The notes: generated by a model from the letters alone, not told the origin. DNA of 64,000 nt from WHTI01 sp963826105 (GCA_963826105.1 CAWGWA010000006.1:62001-126000), one strand, 5' to 3'; shown: positions 1 to 8,744, counted from the first letter of the stretch. A program made the numbers and translations.

Positions 1-936
1 GCGTTCCGGAACTGGGTGCCGCTACAGGAGGAGTACGAGGCCTTCTACTGCATCGTCGACCTACACACGCTGACGTTGCCGTGGGACCCCAAGACCCTGA
101 ACCAGAGGATCGTTGAGGGGGCTGCAGCACTGTTCGCGGTGGGGGTCGATCCGGCCCGCTCGGTCGTGTTCCGGCAGTCCCACGCCCCCCAGCACTCCGA
201 ACTTGCCTGGATCCTGACGTGCATCGGCCGCATGGGTGAATTGCGGCGAATGATCCAGTTCAAGGAGAAATCCAAGGGGGGAGACGCCGAGTCGATCGGC
301 GCCGGGTTGTTCACCTACCCGGTCCTGCAGGCGGCCGACGTCCTGCTGTACCAGGCCCATGGTGTCCCTGTCGGGGAGGACCAGCGCCAGCACATCGAGC
401 TGATGCGGGACCTCGCTATCCGCTTCAATTCGACCTTCGGAGACACGTTCGTGGTCCCCGAGGCGTTCATCGCTAAGGAGGGGGCCCGGATCATGGCCCT
501 CGACGACCCCACCGACAAGATGAGCAAGAGCTCGGTCCGGCCCAATTCGGTCGTCAACCTGACCGATGAGCCGACGATGGTGGCCAAGAAGATCAGATCG
601 GCCGTCACCGATTCCGGGAGCGAGGTGGTGGCGGGCCCCGAGAAGCCCGCCCTGACGAACCTCCTAACGATCTTCTCCCTGTTCGACGGGTCCACGATCC
701 CGGAACTCGAAGCCCGCTTTGCCGGCTCCGGTTACGGGGACTTCAAGACCGCCCTCGCCGAGGTCGTGGTGGAGGGATTGCGCCCGATCCGGGAGCGTTA
801 CCTCGAGTTGATGGGGGACCCGGGGGAGCTGAACCGCCTCCTGAGCGAGGGGGCTGCGGCCGCGGTGGAGGTTGCCGAAGGGACGATGGTTACGGTGTGG
901 GACAGGGTGGGGTTGGGCTCTCGACCCGGTCCGTAG
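1..936 (+). CDS. trpS: tryptophanyl-tRNA synthetase, 5'-truncated by window edge
   Basis: C-terminal 311 residues of the class I enzyme that charges tRNA-Trp in the cytoplasm. The frame is open from base 1 (AFRNWVPLQEEY precedes the first internal GTG at 16), so the true start and the HIGH-like signature lie outside the window. Visible parts are the Rossmann-fold strand YCIVDLHTLT, the conserved GEDQRQHIEL segment, and the class I signature loop as DKMSKSS, about 167 residues after the internal GTG. A helical anticodon-binding region follows and ends normally. A spacer of about 130 bp separates it from scpA, which seems to have its own upstream signal. Identity is secure; only the missing N-terminus is unknown. 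Confidence 0.95.
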   Translation, partial: AFRNWVPLQEEYEAFYCIVDLHTLTLPWDPKTLNQRIVEGAAALFAVGVDPARSVVFRQSHAPQHSELAWILTCIGRMGELRRMIQFKEKSKGGDAESIGAGLFTYPVLQAADVLLYQAHGVPVGEDQRQHIELMRDLAIRFNSTFGDTFVVPEAFIAKEGARIMALDDPTDKMSKSSVRPNSVVNLTDEPTMVAKKIRSAVTDSGSEVVAGPEKPALTNLLTIFSLFDGSTIPELEARFAGSGYGDFKTALAEVVVEGLRPIRERYLELMGDPGELNRLLSEGAAAAVEVAEGTMVTVWDRVGLGSRPGP

Positions 937-1028
937 TTGCCTCCCGCAAGGCCGGATTTCCGCCCCCCATGTGCGCCCGCGAGGTAGCCTGAGCGGCGTC
1001 CGTAGGCGGCAAACGGCGGGGATGAATA

Positions 1029-1043
1029 GACTTGTCGACAAAT
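1029..1043. promoter_or_regulatory. palindromic motif GACTTGTCGACAAAT upstream of scpA
   Basis: The core TTGTCGACAA is a perfect 10-bp palindrome, ending 21 bp before the scpA GTG. The same 15-mer with one change is found upstream of aroH at 3207-3221. It could be a repressor or activator site, or the upstream part of a promoter whose -10 is TAGTTA (1043-1048). The role is inferred from position and recurrence only. Confidence 0.4.
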
Positions 1044-1064
1044 AGTTACCGAGAGGACCGGTAG

Positions 1065-1886
1065 GTGGCGTACGAGGTCAAGACCGACGTGTTCCAGGGT
1101 CCGATCGACCTGCTGCTGCAGTTGATCACCCGCCAGCGCGTCGACATCTACGAGGTTTCTCTCTCCGAGATCACCGACGAATTCCTGGCCGCAACCCGCC
1201 GGATGGAGACGCTCGATCTCGAATCGGCGACCGGGTTCCTCGTGGTCGCGGCAACCCTCCTCGAGCTCAAGTCCCTGCGGCTGTTGCCGTCGAGGGCGGG
1301 GGACCCGTCCGAGGGGCGCTTGCTGGAGGAGCGCGACCTGCTGCTCGCCCGGTTGGTCGAATGCGCGACCTACCGGGAGGCAGGCTCGTGGGTGAACGCA
1401 GGGCTCGCGGCCGGAGGCCGGTTCTTCGCCCGTACCGCCGGTCTGGAGCCCCAGTTTCTCGATCTCGCCCCCGATCTCCTGGCCCGTGTAAGCGTTCAAG
1501 ACATCGCCCGGCGCGCCGGCGAGGCGCTGACGCCGAAGCCGGATCCGGTGATCGACACCACCCACGTCAACCCCGTAACCGCCTCGGTCAAGGACGCGAT
1601 CGTGGAGCTGTGCGTCCGCCTCGAGGCCTCCTCACGGGTGAGCTTCGACGAGCTCTGTGGTCGCATCACCGAGCGCATCGAGGTCGTAGTGCGGTTCCTG
1701 GCCCTCCTGGAGCTCTTCAAGGCTGGCGCCGTGGACCTCGGCCAGGCGGATCGTTTCGGGGACATCGTGGCCACCTGGACCGGTGAGGTCGACGTCCACG
1801 AGGTGGTCGCCGATGCCGAGGAGTACACGGTCGATATCTCCGAGCCGGTCCAGAAACAGCCGGTCCAGATAGACGAGAGGTCGTGA
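1065..1886 (+). CDS. scpA: segregation and condensation protein A (kleisin)
   Basis: Kleisin subunit of the SMC-ScpAB condensin-like complex, which bridges SMC heads and compacts and segregates the nucleoid. The 273-residue protein opens with the family N-terminus (VFQGPIDLLLQLITRQRVDI), continues through helices with LESATGFLVVAATLLELKS, and ends in a winged-helix region (SFDELCGRITERIEVVVRFLALLELFK). Length is typical. The GTG start has GAGAGG about 8 nt upstream. The stop overlaps the start of scpB, so the two partners are translationally coupled. Confidence 0.95.
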   Translation: MAYEVKTDVFQGPIDLLLQLITRQRVDIYEVSLSEITDEFLAATRRMETLDLESATGFLVVAATLLELKSLRLLPSRAGDPSEGRLLEERDLLLARLVECATYREAGSWVNAGLAAGGRFFARTAGLEPQFLDLAPDLLARVSVQDIARRAGEALTPKPDPVIDTTHVNPVTASVKDAIVELCVRLEASSRVSFDELCGRITERIEVVVRFLALLELFKAGAVDLGQADRFGDIVATWTGEVDVHEVVADAEEYTVDISEPVQKQPVQIDERS

Positions 1887-2449
1887 TGGTGCAGCCCGAG
1901 AGGAAGATCGTCGAATCCATCCTGTTGCTGGCCGACGAGCCGGTGGCCGCCCGCCTGATCGGGGAGGTCCTCGAGCGTCCCAAGAGCGAGGTCGAGGCGA
2001 TCCTCGGTGGCCTCGCCGAGGAGTACCGGGACGACGATCGGGGCTTCGTGCTCCGAGAGGTCGCCGGGGGCTGGCGTCTTTATACCGACCCCGAATGTGC
2101 CCCCTGGCTCGAGAAGTTCGTCACCCGTCACACCCATTCGCGCCTCACCGGGGCCGCGCTCGAGACCCTGGCGATCATCGCCTACCGGGGGCCGATCTCC
2201 AGGGCCCAGATCGCCGATATCCGGGGCGTGGACTCGGATGGAGTCGTGAAGACGCTCGAGCAGCGGAGCCTGATCGTGGACGTGGGTCACGACACCGGGC
2301 CCGGCTCGCCGGTGCTGTTCCGGGTCTCGGACGAGTTCCTCGAGCGGATGGGCCTGCGCTCGGTCGACGAGCTCCCGCCCCTGAGGGATTTCATGCCCGA
2401 CACCGAGGCGGTCGAGGAGATGGAGCTGAAGCTCTCCCCGAACGCCTAG
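1883..2449 (+). CDS. scpB: segregation and condensation protein B
   Basis: Winged-helix dimer partner of ScpA in the condensin complex. The 188-residue protein shows the two tandem winged helices: the first from about residue 8 (KIVESILLLADEPV), the second around LTGAALETLAIIAYRGPISR and IRGVDSDGVVKTLEQRSLI, both family hallmarks. Start is GTG 1883 or ATG 1886; both overlap the scpA stop. The pseudouridine synthase gene follows after 9 bp, an order common in many bacteria. Confidence 0.94.
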   Translation: MMVQPERKIVESILLLADEPVAARLIGEVLERPKSEVEAILGGLAEEYRDDDRGFVLREVAGGWRLYTDPECAPWLEKFVTRHTHSRLTGAALETLAIIAYRGPISRAQIADIRGVDSDGVVKTLEQRSLIVDVGHDTGPGSPVLFRVSDEFLERMGLRSVDELPPLRDFMPDTEAVEEMELKLSPNA

Positions 2450-2452
2450 TCT
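2447..2452 (+). promoter_or_regulatory. candidate -10 (TAGTCT) for leaderless start of pseudouridine synthase
   Basis: TAGTCT lies exactly 6 nt before the ATG at 2459 and includes the scpB TAG stop. There is no Shine-Dalgarno sequence. The same spacing and hexamer type recur before many starts in this window, which supports a -10 element giving a leaderless mRNA. Confidence 0.4.
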
Positions 2453-2458
2453 GGCCTC

Positions 2459-3196
2459 ATGCCCCCGAAAGAAGCGCCTGAAGGCGAACGACTCCAAAAG
2501 GTTCTGGCCAAAGCCGGGGTCGGCTCGCGCCGCGCGGTCGAGGAGATGATCGCCAAGGGCCGGATCAAGGTGAACGGGACCAAGGCGATCTTGGGGAAAA
2601 GGGTCGATCCGACAAAGGATGTAGTAGAGGTTGATGGTTCGCGCGTGCCCCTGGGCGCCGATCTTCGCTACTACATGCTGAACAAGCCGGAGGGTGTCGT
2701 GTCCACCGCCGACGATCCCGAGGGGCGCCCGACCGTCATGGATTACCTCGAGGTTCCCGATCGCTTGTGGCCGGTGGGGCGGCTCGACATCGATACCGAG
2801 GGTCTCATCATCCTGACCAACGACGGGGAGTTGACCCATCACCTAACCCATCCGAGTTTCGAGGTCCCGCGCACCTACCTGGCCGAGGTCAAGGGCTCGG
2901 TCAAGGAGCGGACGCTGCGGACACTGGCCCGAGGGGTCGACCTCGAGGACGGCACCACGGCACCGGCGGGGGTCGATCTGCTCGATCGCATGGCCGGCTC
3001 GGCGTTGATCGAGATCACGATCCACGAGGGCCGGAACCGCCAGGTCCGCCGCATGTTCGAAGCGGTCGGGCACCCGGTGGCGCGCCTCGCCCGAACGGCG
3101 GTCGGCCCGGTTAGGCTCGGTCGGCTGAAACCCGGTGACCTGAGGCGCCTGTCGCCCGAGGAGGTGCGCTCGCTCTACCGAGCGTGCGGCCTCTAG
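2459..3196 (+). CDS. rluB: RsuA/RluB-family rRNA pseudouridine synthase
   Basis: Isomerises specific uridines of ribosomal RNA to pseudouridine. The 245-residue protein has an N-terminal S4 RNA-binding domain (about residues 10-60, ERLQKVLAKAGVGSRR) and a catalytic domain with the family motif GRLDIDTEGLIILTNDGEL, in which the first Asp (about residue 110) is the expected nucleophile. The C-terminal block HEGRNRQVRRMFEAVGHPV is typical. Position after scpB is the common location of the RluB group, but RluB, RsuA and RluF cannot be told apart by eye, so the exact target is uncertain. Confidence 0.9.
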   Translation: MPPKEAPEGERLQKVLAKAGVGSRRAVEEMIAKGRIKVNGTKAILGKRVDPTKDVVEVDGSRVPLGADLRYYMLNKPEGVVSTADDPEGRPTVMDYLEVPDRLWPVGRLDIDTEGLIILTNDGELTHHLTHPSFEVPRTYLAEVKGSVKERTLRTLARGVDLEDGTTAPAGVDLLDRMAGSALIEITIHEGRNRQVRRMFEAVGHPVARLARTAVGPVRLGRLKPGDLRRLSPEEVRSLYRACGL

Positions 3197-3206
3197 GATC
3201 ACAGAT

Positions 3207-3221
3207 GACTTGTAGACAAAT
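3207..3221. promoter_or_regulatory. palindrome-like motif GACTTGTAGACAAAT upstream of aroH
   Basis: Matches the motif upstream of scpA (1029-1043) at 14 of 15 positions. Its TTGTAG could act as a -35 with TAGTGA (3234-3239) as -10, 18 bp apart. It begins the promoter region of the aromatic amino acid run aroH-tyrA-aroA. Confidence 0.4.
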
Positions 3222-3251
3222 CGATAGCTTTTCTAGTGATGGGAGAACGCC

Positions 3252-3623
3252 GTGGCCGAACGTCGCCTAAGGGCGTTGCGCGGCGCCACGACCACAACGG
3301 CGGACGATGCCGAGGAGATCGTCGCCGCGACGGTCGAGTTGCTGGAAGAGATGCTGGCCCGCAATGGGGTCGAGCACGACGATCTCGTAAGCATGATCTT
3401 CACGACCACTCCCGATCTCCGCGCGGAGTTCCCGGCTCTCGGCGCGCGGAAGGCGGGGATCTCGGATATCCCTCTTCTGTGCTCCCAGGAGATCGACGTG
3501 CCGGGGGCCGTCGAGCACTGCATCCGCGTGCTGATGCACCTCTATTCCGATCGGGATCACGCGGCTCTTAGACACGTGTATCTGGGCGACGCTCGCCAGC
3601 TGCGCACCGATCTGCCGGAGTGA
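3252..3623 (+). CDS. aroH: chorismate mutase, AroH class
   Basis: Converts chorismate to prephenate, the first committed step to Tyr and Phe. The 123-residue protein has the compact trimeric AroH fold rather than the helical AroQ type: RLRALRGATTTTADDAEEI at the start (Arg near residue 7 contacts substrate in the family), VSMIFTTTPDLRAEFPALGAR in the middle, and the Arg-rich end DHAALRHVYLGDARQLR. GTG start with GGGAGAA upstream. The tyrA GTG overlaps its stop (GTGA), so the enzyme making prephenate and the enzyme oxidising it are coupled. Confidence 0.93.
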   Translation: MAERRLRALRGATTTTADDAEEIVAATVELLEEMLARNGVEHDDLVSMIFTTTPDLRAEFPALGARKAGISDIPLLCSQEIDVPGAVEHCIRVLMHLYSDRDHAALRHVYLGDARQLRTDLPE

Positions 3624-4753
3624 ACACCCCCGCCGATACCTCGGTTCCCGAGCGCGTAGCGGTACTCGGGATGGGCCTCATCGGGGGCTCGTTCGCATTG
3701 GCCCTGTCCGCCGCGGCTCCGGAGACAACCATCGTTGGTCACGACCCGGATGGTGAGGGCCTCGCGGCGGCGTTGGAGCGCGGGGTCATCCACGAGGCCG
3801 CAGATAGTGCCGAGGAGGCGGTCGCCGGGGCGGGACTCGTCGTCCTTGCCATGCCCGTCGACCTGATCCCGGCCGCGTGCCGGTCTTTGGCAGGGCACGT
3901 CCATCCCACTGCAGCCGTGACCGATGTGGGCAGCGCCAAGCTCGATGTCGTCACGGCGGGCGAGGAGGCCTTCGGTGGACTCTTCGTCGGTGGGCACCCA
4001 ATGGCAGGCTCGGAACGTCACGGTATCGACGCCGCCGACGAGGAGCTGTTCGGAGGTGCGTGGTGGATCCTGACCCCGACCGAGAACACCTCGGCGGATG
4101 CCTACGCTCGGGTCCGGTCGCTGGTCGGATCCCTGAAGGCGTTGCCGGTTGCCCTCGACCCCGCGGTCCACGATGCGTTGATCGCCCGGCTCAGTCACGT
4201 TCCACAGCTCGCCGCCAGTGCTTTGGTCTCGACCGCCGCGGCGGGGGGTGACCGGGAGGAACTGCTCGGCCTGGCCGCCGGTGGCTTCAGGGACGTGACC
4301 CGGATCGCGGCGAGCAGTCCCGAGCTCTGGGTTGCGATCCTCCGGTCCAACCGCTCGGCCGTCCTCGAAGGCCTTGGTGGTCTGCGCGAGAGCCTCGCCG
4401 ACGTCGAGTCGATGATCGCCGCGGAGCGATGGGACGACCTGCGCGAGTACCTGGCCGCAGCGCGGACCGCCCGACTCGAACTCTTCGCCCGCCCCGACCT
4501 GGCGGGGGAGCCGGTAACCCTGGCGATCCCGGTTCAGGACCGGCCCGGGCTCCTGGCCGAAGTCACGACCGCCGCCGGCCGCCTCGGCGCCAACATCGAG
4601 GACCTTCGGATCATCCACTCGACCGAGGGCGGGCAGGGTCGCCTCGAGATGGTCATCGCCGGAGCGGAGCGAGCCACCGCACTCGCCGAGGAATTGCGGG
4701 CCCTCGGCTACCGGGTCGAAGTGCTGCCCCCGGGGGTCGAGAGCTATGGATGA
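3620..4753 (+). CDS. tyrA: prephenate dehydrogenase with ACT domain
   Basis: Oxidatively decarboxylates prephenate to 4-hydroxyphenylpyruvate for tyrosine synthesis. The 377-residue protein begins with a dinucleotide-binding motif (VAVLGMGLIGGSFALAL) and has the family segments DVGSAKLDVV and GGHPMAGSERHG. The C-terminal ~75 residues (IPVQDRPGLLAEVTTAAGRL) form an ACT domain, which suggests feedback control by an aromatic amino acid. It sits between aroH and aroA in one run. The related arogenate dehydrogenase activity cannot be excluded from sequence alone. Confidence 0.93.
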   Translation: MNTPADTSVPERVAVLGMGLIGGSFALALSAAAPETTIVGHDPDGEGLAAALERGVIHEAADSAEEAVAGAGLVVLAMPVDLIPAACRSLAGHVHPTAAVTDVGSAKLDVVTAGEEAFGGLFVGGHPMAGSERHGIDAADEELFGGAWWILTPTENTSADAYARVRSLVGSLKALPVALDPAVHDALIARLSHVPQLAASALVSTAAAGGDREELLGLAAGGFRDVTRIAASSPELWVAILRSNRSAVLEGLGGLRESLADVESMIAAERWDDLREYLAAARTARLELFARPDLAGEPVTLAIPVQDRPGLLAEVTTAAGRLGANIEDLRIIHSTEGGQGRLEMVIAGAERATALAEELRALGYRVEVLPPGVESYG

Positions 4754-4762
4754 GGCCCGACC

Positions 4763-6058
4763 ATGATCTTCAAGCGATCATCTACTCCGCTTCCCCTCCG
4801 GGGAACCATCCGCGTACCCGGTGACAAATCGATCTCGCACCGGGCCCTGATCCTGTCGGCCCTGGCCGAGGGCACGTCGACGGTCACCGGACTCAATCTC
4901 GGAGGCGACGTTCTTGCGACCGCTTCAGCTTTGAGCGCGCTCGGCGCGAAGGTCACCTCCTCCGAAGGGAGCACGCGGGCAACGATCGCCTCTCCTGGTT
5001 ACGACCAACTGCACGAGCCCGCCGGGGTTCTGGATTGCGGGAACTCCGGCACCGCGCTCCGGATGCTCCTCGGGGTGTGTGCCGCTATCCCGGGTCAGTC
5101 GGTACTCAGCGGCGACGAGAGTCTGAGTCTGCGTCCGATGCTCCGGGTGGTCTCGCCCCTTCGACAGATGGGCGCGCGCATCGATGGCCGTGACCACGGG
5201 AACCTGGCGCCGTTGACGGTTCGCGGCGGTGATCTTGCCGGCATCGATCTCGAGACGTCGGTCGCCTCGGCGCAGGTGAAGACGGCGGTCCTCCTCGCAG
5301 GACTGGCCGCATCGGACGAAACGACCGTGATCGAGCCGTCGCCTAGCCGGGACCACACCGAGCGGATGCTCGGCGCGGCCGGCGTCGTTGTGCGGCGGGA
5401 CGGCCTCTCGGTATCGGTGTCCGGGGGCGCCCGACCGGACGCTCGCGAATGGGTGGTGCCCGGCGATCCCTCGGCGGCCATCTTCCTCGTCCTCGCGGCT
5501 CTGTTGGTTCCCGGGTCGGCGATCGAGATCGAGAACGTCTGCCTGAACCCGACCAGGGTCGCGGGCCTCGAAGCGCTCGCCGAGATGGGCGGCCAGGTGT
5601 CAATGACCGCGACCGAGGAAGTGTCGGGGGAGCCGGTGGGGACCGTAAGGGCGGCCTCTTCCGAACTCCACGGCATCGCCATCGCTCCCGAACGAGTGCC
5701 GGATCTGATCGACGAGATCCCCGCCTTGTGCATCGCCGGCGCCGTCGCGTCCGGGACCACCTCCTTCCGAGGAGCGGCTGAGCTTCGGATCAAAGAATCG
5801 GATCGGATCGCGACCATGGCGGCCGGACTCACGCGGCTCGGCGTCACGGTGGAAGAGTTCCCCGATGGTCTTGCCGTTACCGGCGGCGCTGGTCTCGATG
5901 GGGGAGAGATCGACCCCCACGGCGACCACCGGGTTGCGATGTCGTTCGCGGTCGGCGGCCTGATCGCTCGCGACAAGGTGCGGGTGCTCGACTGGTCGTG
6001 TGTGGAGACCTCGTTCCCTGGGTTCCTCGGCGTCCTTGGGGAGGCTCAGGCGAAGTGA
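4763..6058 (+). CDS. aroA: 3-phosphoshikimate 1-carboxyvinyltransferase (EPSP synthase)
   Basis: Transfers enolpyruvate from PEP to shikimate-3-phosphate in the chorismate pathway. The 431-residue protein has the expected motifs: RVPGDKSISHRALILSALA near residue 17, LDCGNSGTALRMLLG, the substrate loop SAQVKTAVLLAGL, and near the C-terminus RIKESDRI and DHRVAMSFAVGG. It starts 9 bp after tyrA, and its stop overlaps the cmk GTG (GTGA). It retains Gly at the NSGTA position and looks fully functional. Confidence 0.96.
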   Translation: MIFKRSSTPLPLRGTIRVPGDKSISHRALILSALAEGTSTVTGLNLGGDVLATASALSALGAKVTSSEGSTRATIASPGYDQLHEPAGVLDCGNSGTALRMLLGVCAAIPGQSVLSGDESLSLRPMLRVVSPLRQMGARIDGRDHGNLAPLTVRGGDLAGIDLETSVASAQVKTAVLLAGLAASDETTVIEPSPSRDHTERMLGAAGVVVRRDGLSVSVSGGARPDAREWVVPGDPSAAIFLVLAALLVPGSAIEIENVCLNPTRVAGLEALAEMGGQVSMTATEEVSGEPVGTVRAASSELHGIAIAPERVPDLIDEIPALCIAGAVASGTTSFRGAAELRIKESDRIATMAAGLTRLGVTVEEFPDGLAVTGGAGLDGGEIDPHGDHRVAMSFAVGGLIARDKVRVLDWSCVETSFPGFLGVLGEAQAK

Positions 6059-6708
6059 TCGTGGCCATCGATGGACCCGCGGGAGCGGGGAAGAGCACGG
6101 TCGCCCGCGCTGTCGCCGAAGCGCTCGGATTCACCTATCTGGATACCGGGGCGCTGTACCGATCGATCGCCCTGGCGGCCCTCGAGCAGGGGGTCGATCC
6201 GAGTGACGGCTCGGCTCTCGGGACCCTCGCCGGGGCCACCGATATCGAACTCCAAGGCACGAGGGTCCTGATGAGTGGCCGGGACGTGAGCGAGCGGATC
6301 CGGGAAGCCGACGTGACCGAACTGGTCTCGGTGATCTCCGCTCATCCGCCGGTGAGGGCGGCCCTGCTTCGCCACCAGCAACATGCCGCGAGGTCGGGGG
6401 ACATCGTGATCGAGGGCCGCGACATCGGCACCGCGGTGGCGCCCGACGCGGCGGTAAAGGTCTTCCTCACCGCTACCCCGGAAGAGCGGGCCAGACGCCG
6501 GGCCACGCAGCTGGGACTTCCGTTGGATGCCGAGACGCTGACAGAGCTGACCGAAGACCTGGTGGCGCGCGACCTCGCCGATGCGACCCGTGTGTCCTCA
6601 CCCCTGACGAGGGCCGCCGACGCCATCGAGATGGACACCACCGAGATGACCCAGGAAGAAGTGGTCGCTGCGATCGTCGAGCTGGCGCGGGAGGTTCCTC
6701 GTGGCTGA
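6055..6708 (+). CDS. cmk: cytidylate kinase
   Basis: Phosphorylates CMP and dCMP with ATP. Starting at the GTG that overlaps the aroA stop gives 217 residues and places the Walker A loop at the N-terminus (IVAIDGPAGAGKSTVARAVA), as the family requires; the open frame extends further upstream only inside aroA. Other marks are TYLDTGALYRSIAL, VIEGRDIGTAVAPDA and the lid segment EERARRRATQLG. The aroA-cmk-der order is widespread in Gram-positive bacteria and supports the call. Confidence 0.95.
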   Translation: MIVAIDGPAGAGKSTVARAVAEALGFTYLDTGALYRSIALAALEQGVDPSDGSALGTLAGATDIELQGTRVLMSGRDVSERIREADVTELVSVISAHPPVRAALLRHQQHAARSGDIVIEGRDIGTAVAPDAAVKVFLTATPEERARRRATQLGLPLDAETLTELTEDLVARDLADATRVSSPLTRAADAIEMDTTEMTQEEVVAAIVELAREVPRG

Positions 6709-8056
6709 GGCACGGGTTACCGGGATCCCGGTAGTCGCGGTTGTCGGGCGTCCGAACGTCGGGAAGTCATCCCTGGTGAATCGCGTCCTGCGCCGGCGCG
6801 AGGCGATCGTCGAGGAGATGCCCGGCGTCACTCGGGACCGTCGCAGCTTCACCGCGGACTGGGCCGGGCGCAACTTCGAGTTGATCGACACCGGTGGCCT
6901 CGAGCTCGGGGTGGAAGGTCTCGATGCCCGGGTTGCCGAGCAGGCGGAGCTGGCGATCGAGACCGCCGACGTCATCGTCCTGGTGGTCGACGGCCAGGCG
7001 GGCGCGACCCAAGATGACCACGAGGTCGCGAAGATCCTCCGTCGTACCGACAAACCGGTTCTCGTGGCGGTTAACAAGATCGACGACCCCAAGGACGAGC
7101 CGATGGCGGCCGAGTTCTTCCGGCTTGGCGTCGGGGAGGTCTATCCCTTGTCGGCCCTCCATGGACGCGGTTCCGGCGACTTCCTCTCGGCCCTCACTGC
7201 GGTGCTACCCGAGGAAGGGGCGGTCGTGGACGATGCCTGGGCGTCGGTGGCCATCGTCGGTCGGCCCAACGTCGGCAAGTCCTCGATCCTCAACGCCCTG
7301 CTGGGGGAGTACCGATCGATCGTCGACGAGGTTCCCGGTACCACCCGGGACCCGGTTGACTCGTATCTGCAGCACCACTCGCCATCCGGCGGTGAGTCTA
7401 GGCGTATCAAGGTGATCGACACCGCCGGCATGCGTAAGGAAGTCCGGATCGAGGATCCGGTCGAGTACTTCAGTTTCATCCGTAGTCGCAGGACGATGTC
7501 CCGGGTCGATGCTGCGGTGCTGGTCGTCGACGTCAACGAGGGGGTTACCGGTCACGATCAGCGCATCGCCCAAGAGATCCTCGAGGCCGGGCGTGCGTGC
7601 GTGATCGTGCTCAACAAGTGGGATCTCTCGCCGGCCGAGGACACCGACCGAAAGCGCCTCGAGCAAGACGTCAAGGACAAACTCCGCTTCGTTCCCTGGG
7701 CGAACGTCGTCAGGACCTCTGCCCTGACCAAGCGTGGGATCGAGAGGATCCTCCCGGCGGTCGAGACCGCGGTTAACAGTCACCGCCTACGCCTCGCGAC
7801 GTCCGAGGTCAACAAGATCATCCGAGACGCTCAGATCAGGCGCCCTCACCCCCGAACCCATGGCAAGGCCGTGCGCGTCCTCTATGCGGTCCAAGCACGG
7901 GTCGGCCCGCCGACGATCATCCTGTTCGTCACCGGACGGATCGAAGAGAACTACCTGCGCCATCTCGATCACCGCGTGCGCGAAACGGAGCCGTTCCCGG
8001 GCAGCCCGATCCGTTTCGAGATCCGTCGCAGAACCCGCCGAGATCTGGACAGTTAG
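6701..8056 (+). CDS. der: ribosome biogenesis GTPase Der (EngA)
   Basis: Double GTPase needed for 50S ribosome maturation. The 451-residue protein has two tandem G domains, each with its own P-loop (GRPNVGKSSLVNRVLRR near residue 16 and GRPNVGKSSILNALLGEY near residue 190), DTGG and DTAG switch motifs, NKID and NKWD specificity motifs, and a C-terminal KH-like domain (residues ~355-451). It overlaps the cmk end by 8 bp. A tRNA gene follows 10 bp after its stop. Confidence 0.97.
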   Translation: MAEARVTGIPVVAVVGRPNVGKSSLVNRVLRRREAIVEEMPGVTRDRRSFTADWAGRNFELIDTGGLELGVEGLDARVAEQAELAIETADVIVLVVDGQAGATQDDHEVAKILRRTDKPVLVAVNKIDDPKDEPMAAEFFRLGVGEVYPLSALHGRGSGDFLSALTAVLPEEGAVVDDAWASVAIVGRPNVGKSSILNALLGEYRSIVDEVPGTTRDPVDSYLQHHSPSGGESRRIKVIDTAGMRKEVRIEDPVEYFSFIRSRRTMSRVDAAVLVVDVNEGVTGHDQRIAQEILEAGRACVIVLNKWDLSPAEDTDRKRLEQDVKDKLRFVPWANVVRTSALTKRGIERILPAVETAVNSHRLRLATSEVNKIIRDAQIRRPHPRTHGKAVRVLYAVQARVGPPTIILFVTGRIEENYLRHLDHRVRETEPFPGSPIRFEIRRRTRRDLDS

Positions 8057-8066
8057 GATGCCCCCA

Positions 8067-8141
8067 CGGGACGTGGCGCAGCTTGGTTAGCGCACTGGTC
8101 TGGGGGACCAGGGGTCGCCGGTTCAAATCCGGCCGTCCCGA
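8067..8141 (+). tRNA. tRNA-Pro (anticodon GGG)
   Basis: 75-nt cloverleaf. The acceptor stem pairs CGGGACG (8067-8073) with CGTCCCG (8134-8140), discriminator A. The anticodon arm is CTGGT / loop CTGGGGG / ACCAG, which gives GGG reading Pro codon CCC. The T arm contains GGTTCAAATCC, and the D arm GGTTAGCGC is normal. The 3' CCA is not encoded. Confidence 0.96.
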
Positions 8142-8159
8142 CGTGAAGTCGGTGGGCAA

Positions 8160-8744
8160 GTGATGGACGCATCGCAGCGGATCCTCACGGTTCCCAACGT
8201 CCTGTCGCTGGTACGACTCCTGACGGTCCCGGTCTTCCTGTGGCTGTTCACCCACGACCAAGAGAATGTCGCGGTGGTCATCTACGCGGCGGGGGCGTGG
8301 ACCGACTTCTTCGACGGCTACATCGCGCGTCGCTTCAACCAGGTCAGCGAGTTCGGCAAACTGCTCGACCCGCTCTCCGATCGCGTCTACATCGTGTCGC
8401 TGGCGGTGGCGCTCGTCGTACGTGGCACGCTGCCGGGCTGGCTCGCCGCGGTGGTTATCGGTCGTGACGTCCTGGTCCTCATAGCGTTGCCGATGCTCGC
8501 CAAGAAGGGCGTTGCGCGCATACCTGTGAACTTCACGGGTAAGACGGCGACGGCATGCCTCCTCTTCGGTTTCACGTGCCTGGCTTACTCAGAGACCACC
8601 TTCGGGGCAGCGGCCGTGGCTGATGACATCGGCTTCCCGTTCGTCGGCGTCGGCGCGGTCCTCTACTGGGCCGCGGGGATCATGTACGCGCGCGAGGCGG
8701 CACGGAGGTTGTCGGGCGATGACGCTGTGAGGGTCACAGGATGA
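8160..8744 (+). CDS. pgsA: CDP-alcohol phosphatidyltransferase (phosphatidylglycerophosphate synthase-like)
   Basis: Integral membrane enzyme that transfers a phosphatidyl group from CDP-diacylglycerol to an alcohol, most likely glycerol-3-phosphate. The 194-residue protein carries the full family signature D-G-x2-A-R-x8-G-x3-D-x3-D (DGYIARRFNQVSEFGKLLDPLSD, broken here as DGYIAR then G, D, D at the expected spacing) after a first membrane helix, with about five further hydrophobic segments. Start is GTG 8160 or ATG 8163. Its stop overlaps the next start by 4 bp. PgsA is the best guess; other phosphatidyltransferases share the motif. Confidence 0.82.
   Translation: MMDASQRILTVPNVLSLVRLLTVPVFLWLFTHDQENVAVVIYAAGAWTDFFDGYIARRFNQVSEFGKLLDPLSDRVYIVSLAVALVVRGTLPGWLAAVVIGRDVLVLIALPMLAKKGVARIPVNFTGKTATACLLFGFTCLAYSETTFGAAAVADDIGFPFVGVGAVLYWAAGIMYAREAARRLSGDDAVRVTG

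Noticed and set aside
1496..2842. 448-residue open frame on the minus strand
   Set aside because: Lies fully antisense to scpA, scpB and the pseudouridine synthase, all clear family members. High GC leaves long antisense frames open; the product shows no family motif.
3557..4618. 353-residue open frame on the minus strand
   Set aside because: Antisense to tyrA, which is a complete, coupled gene.
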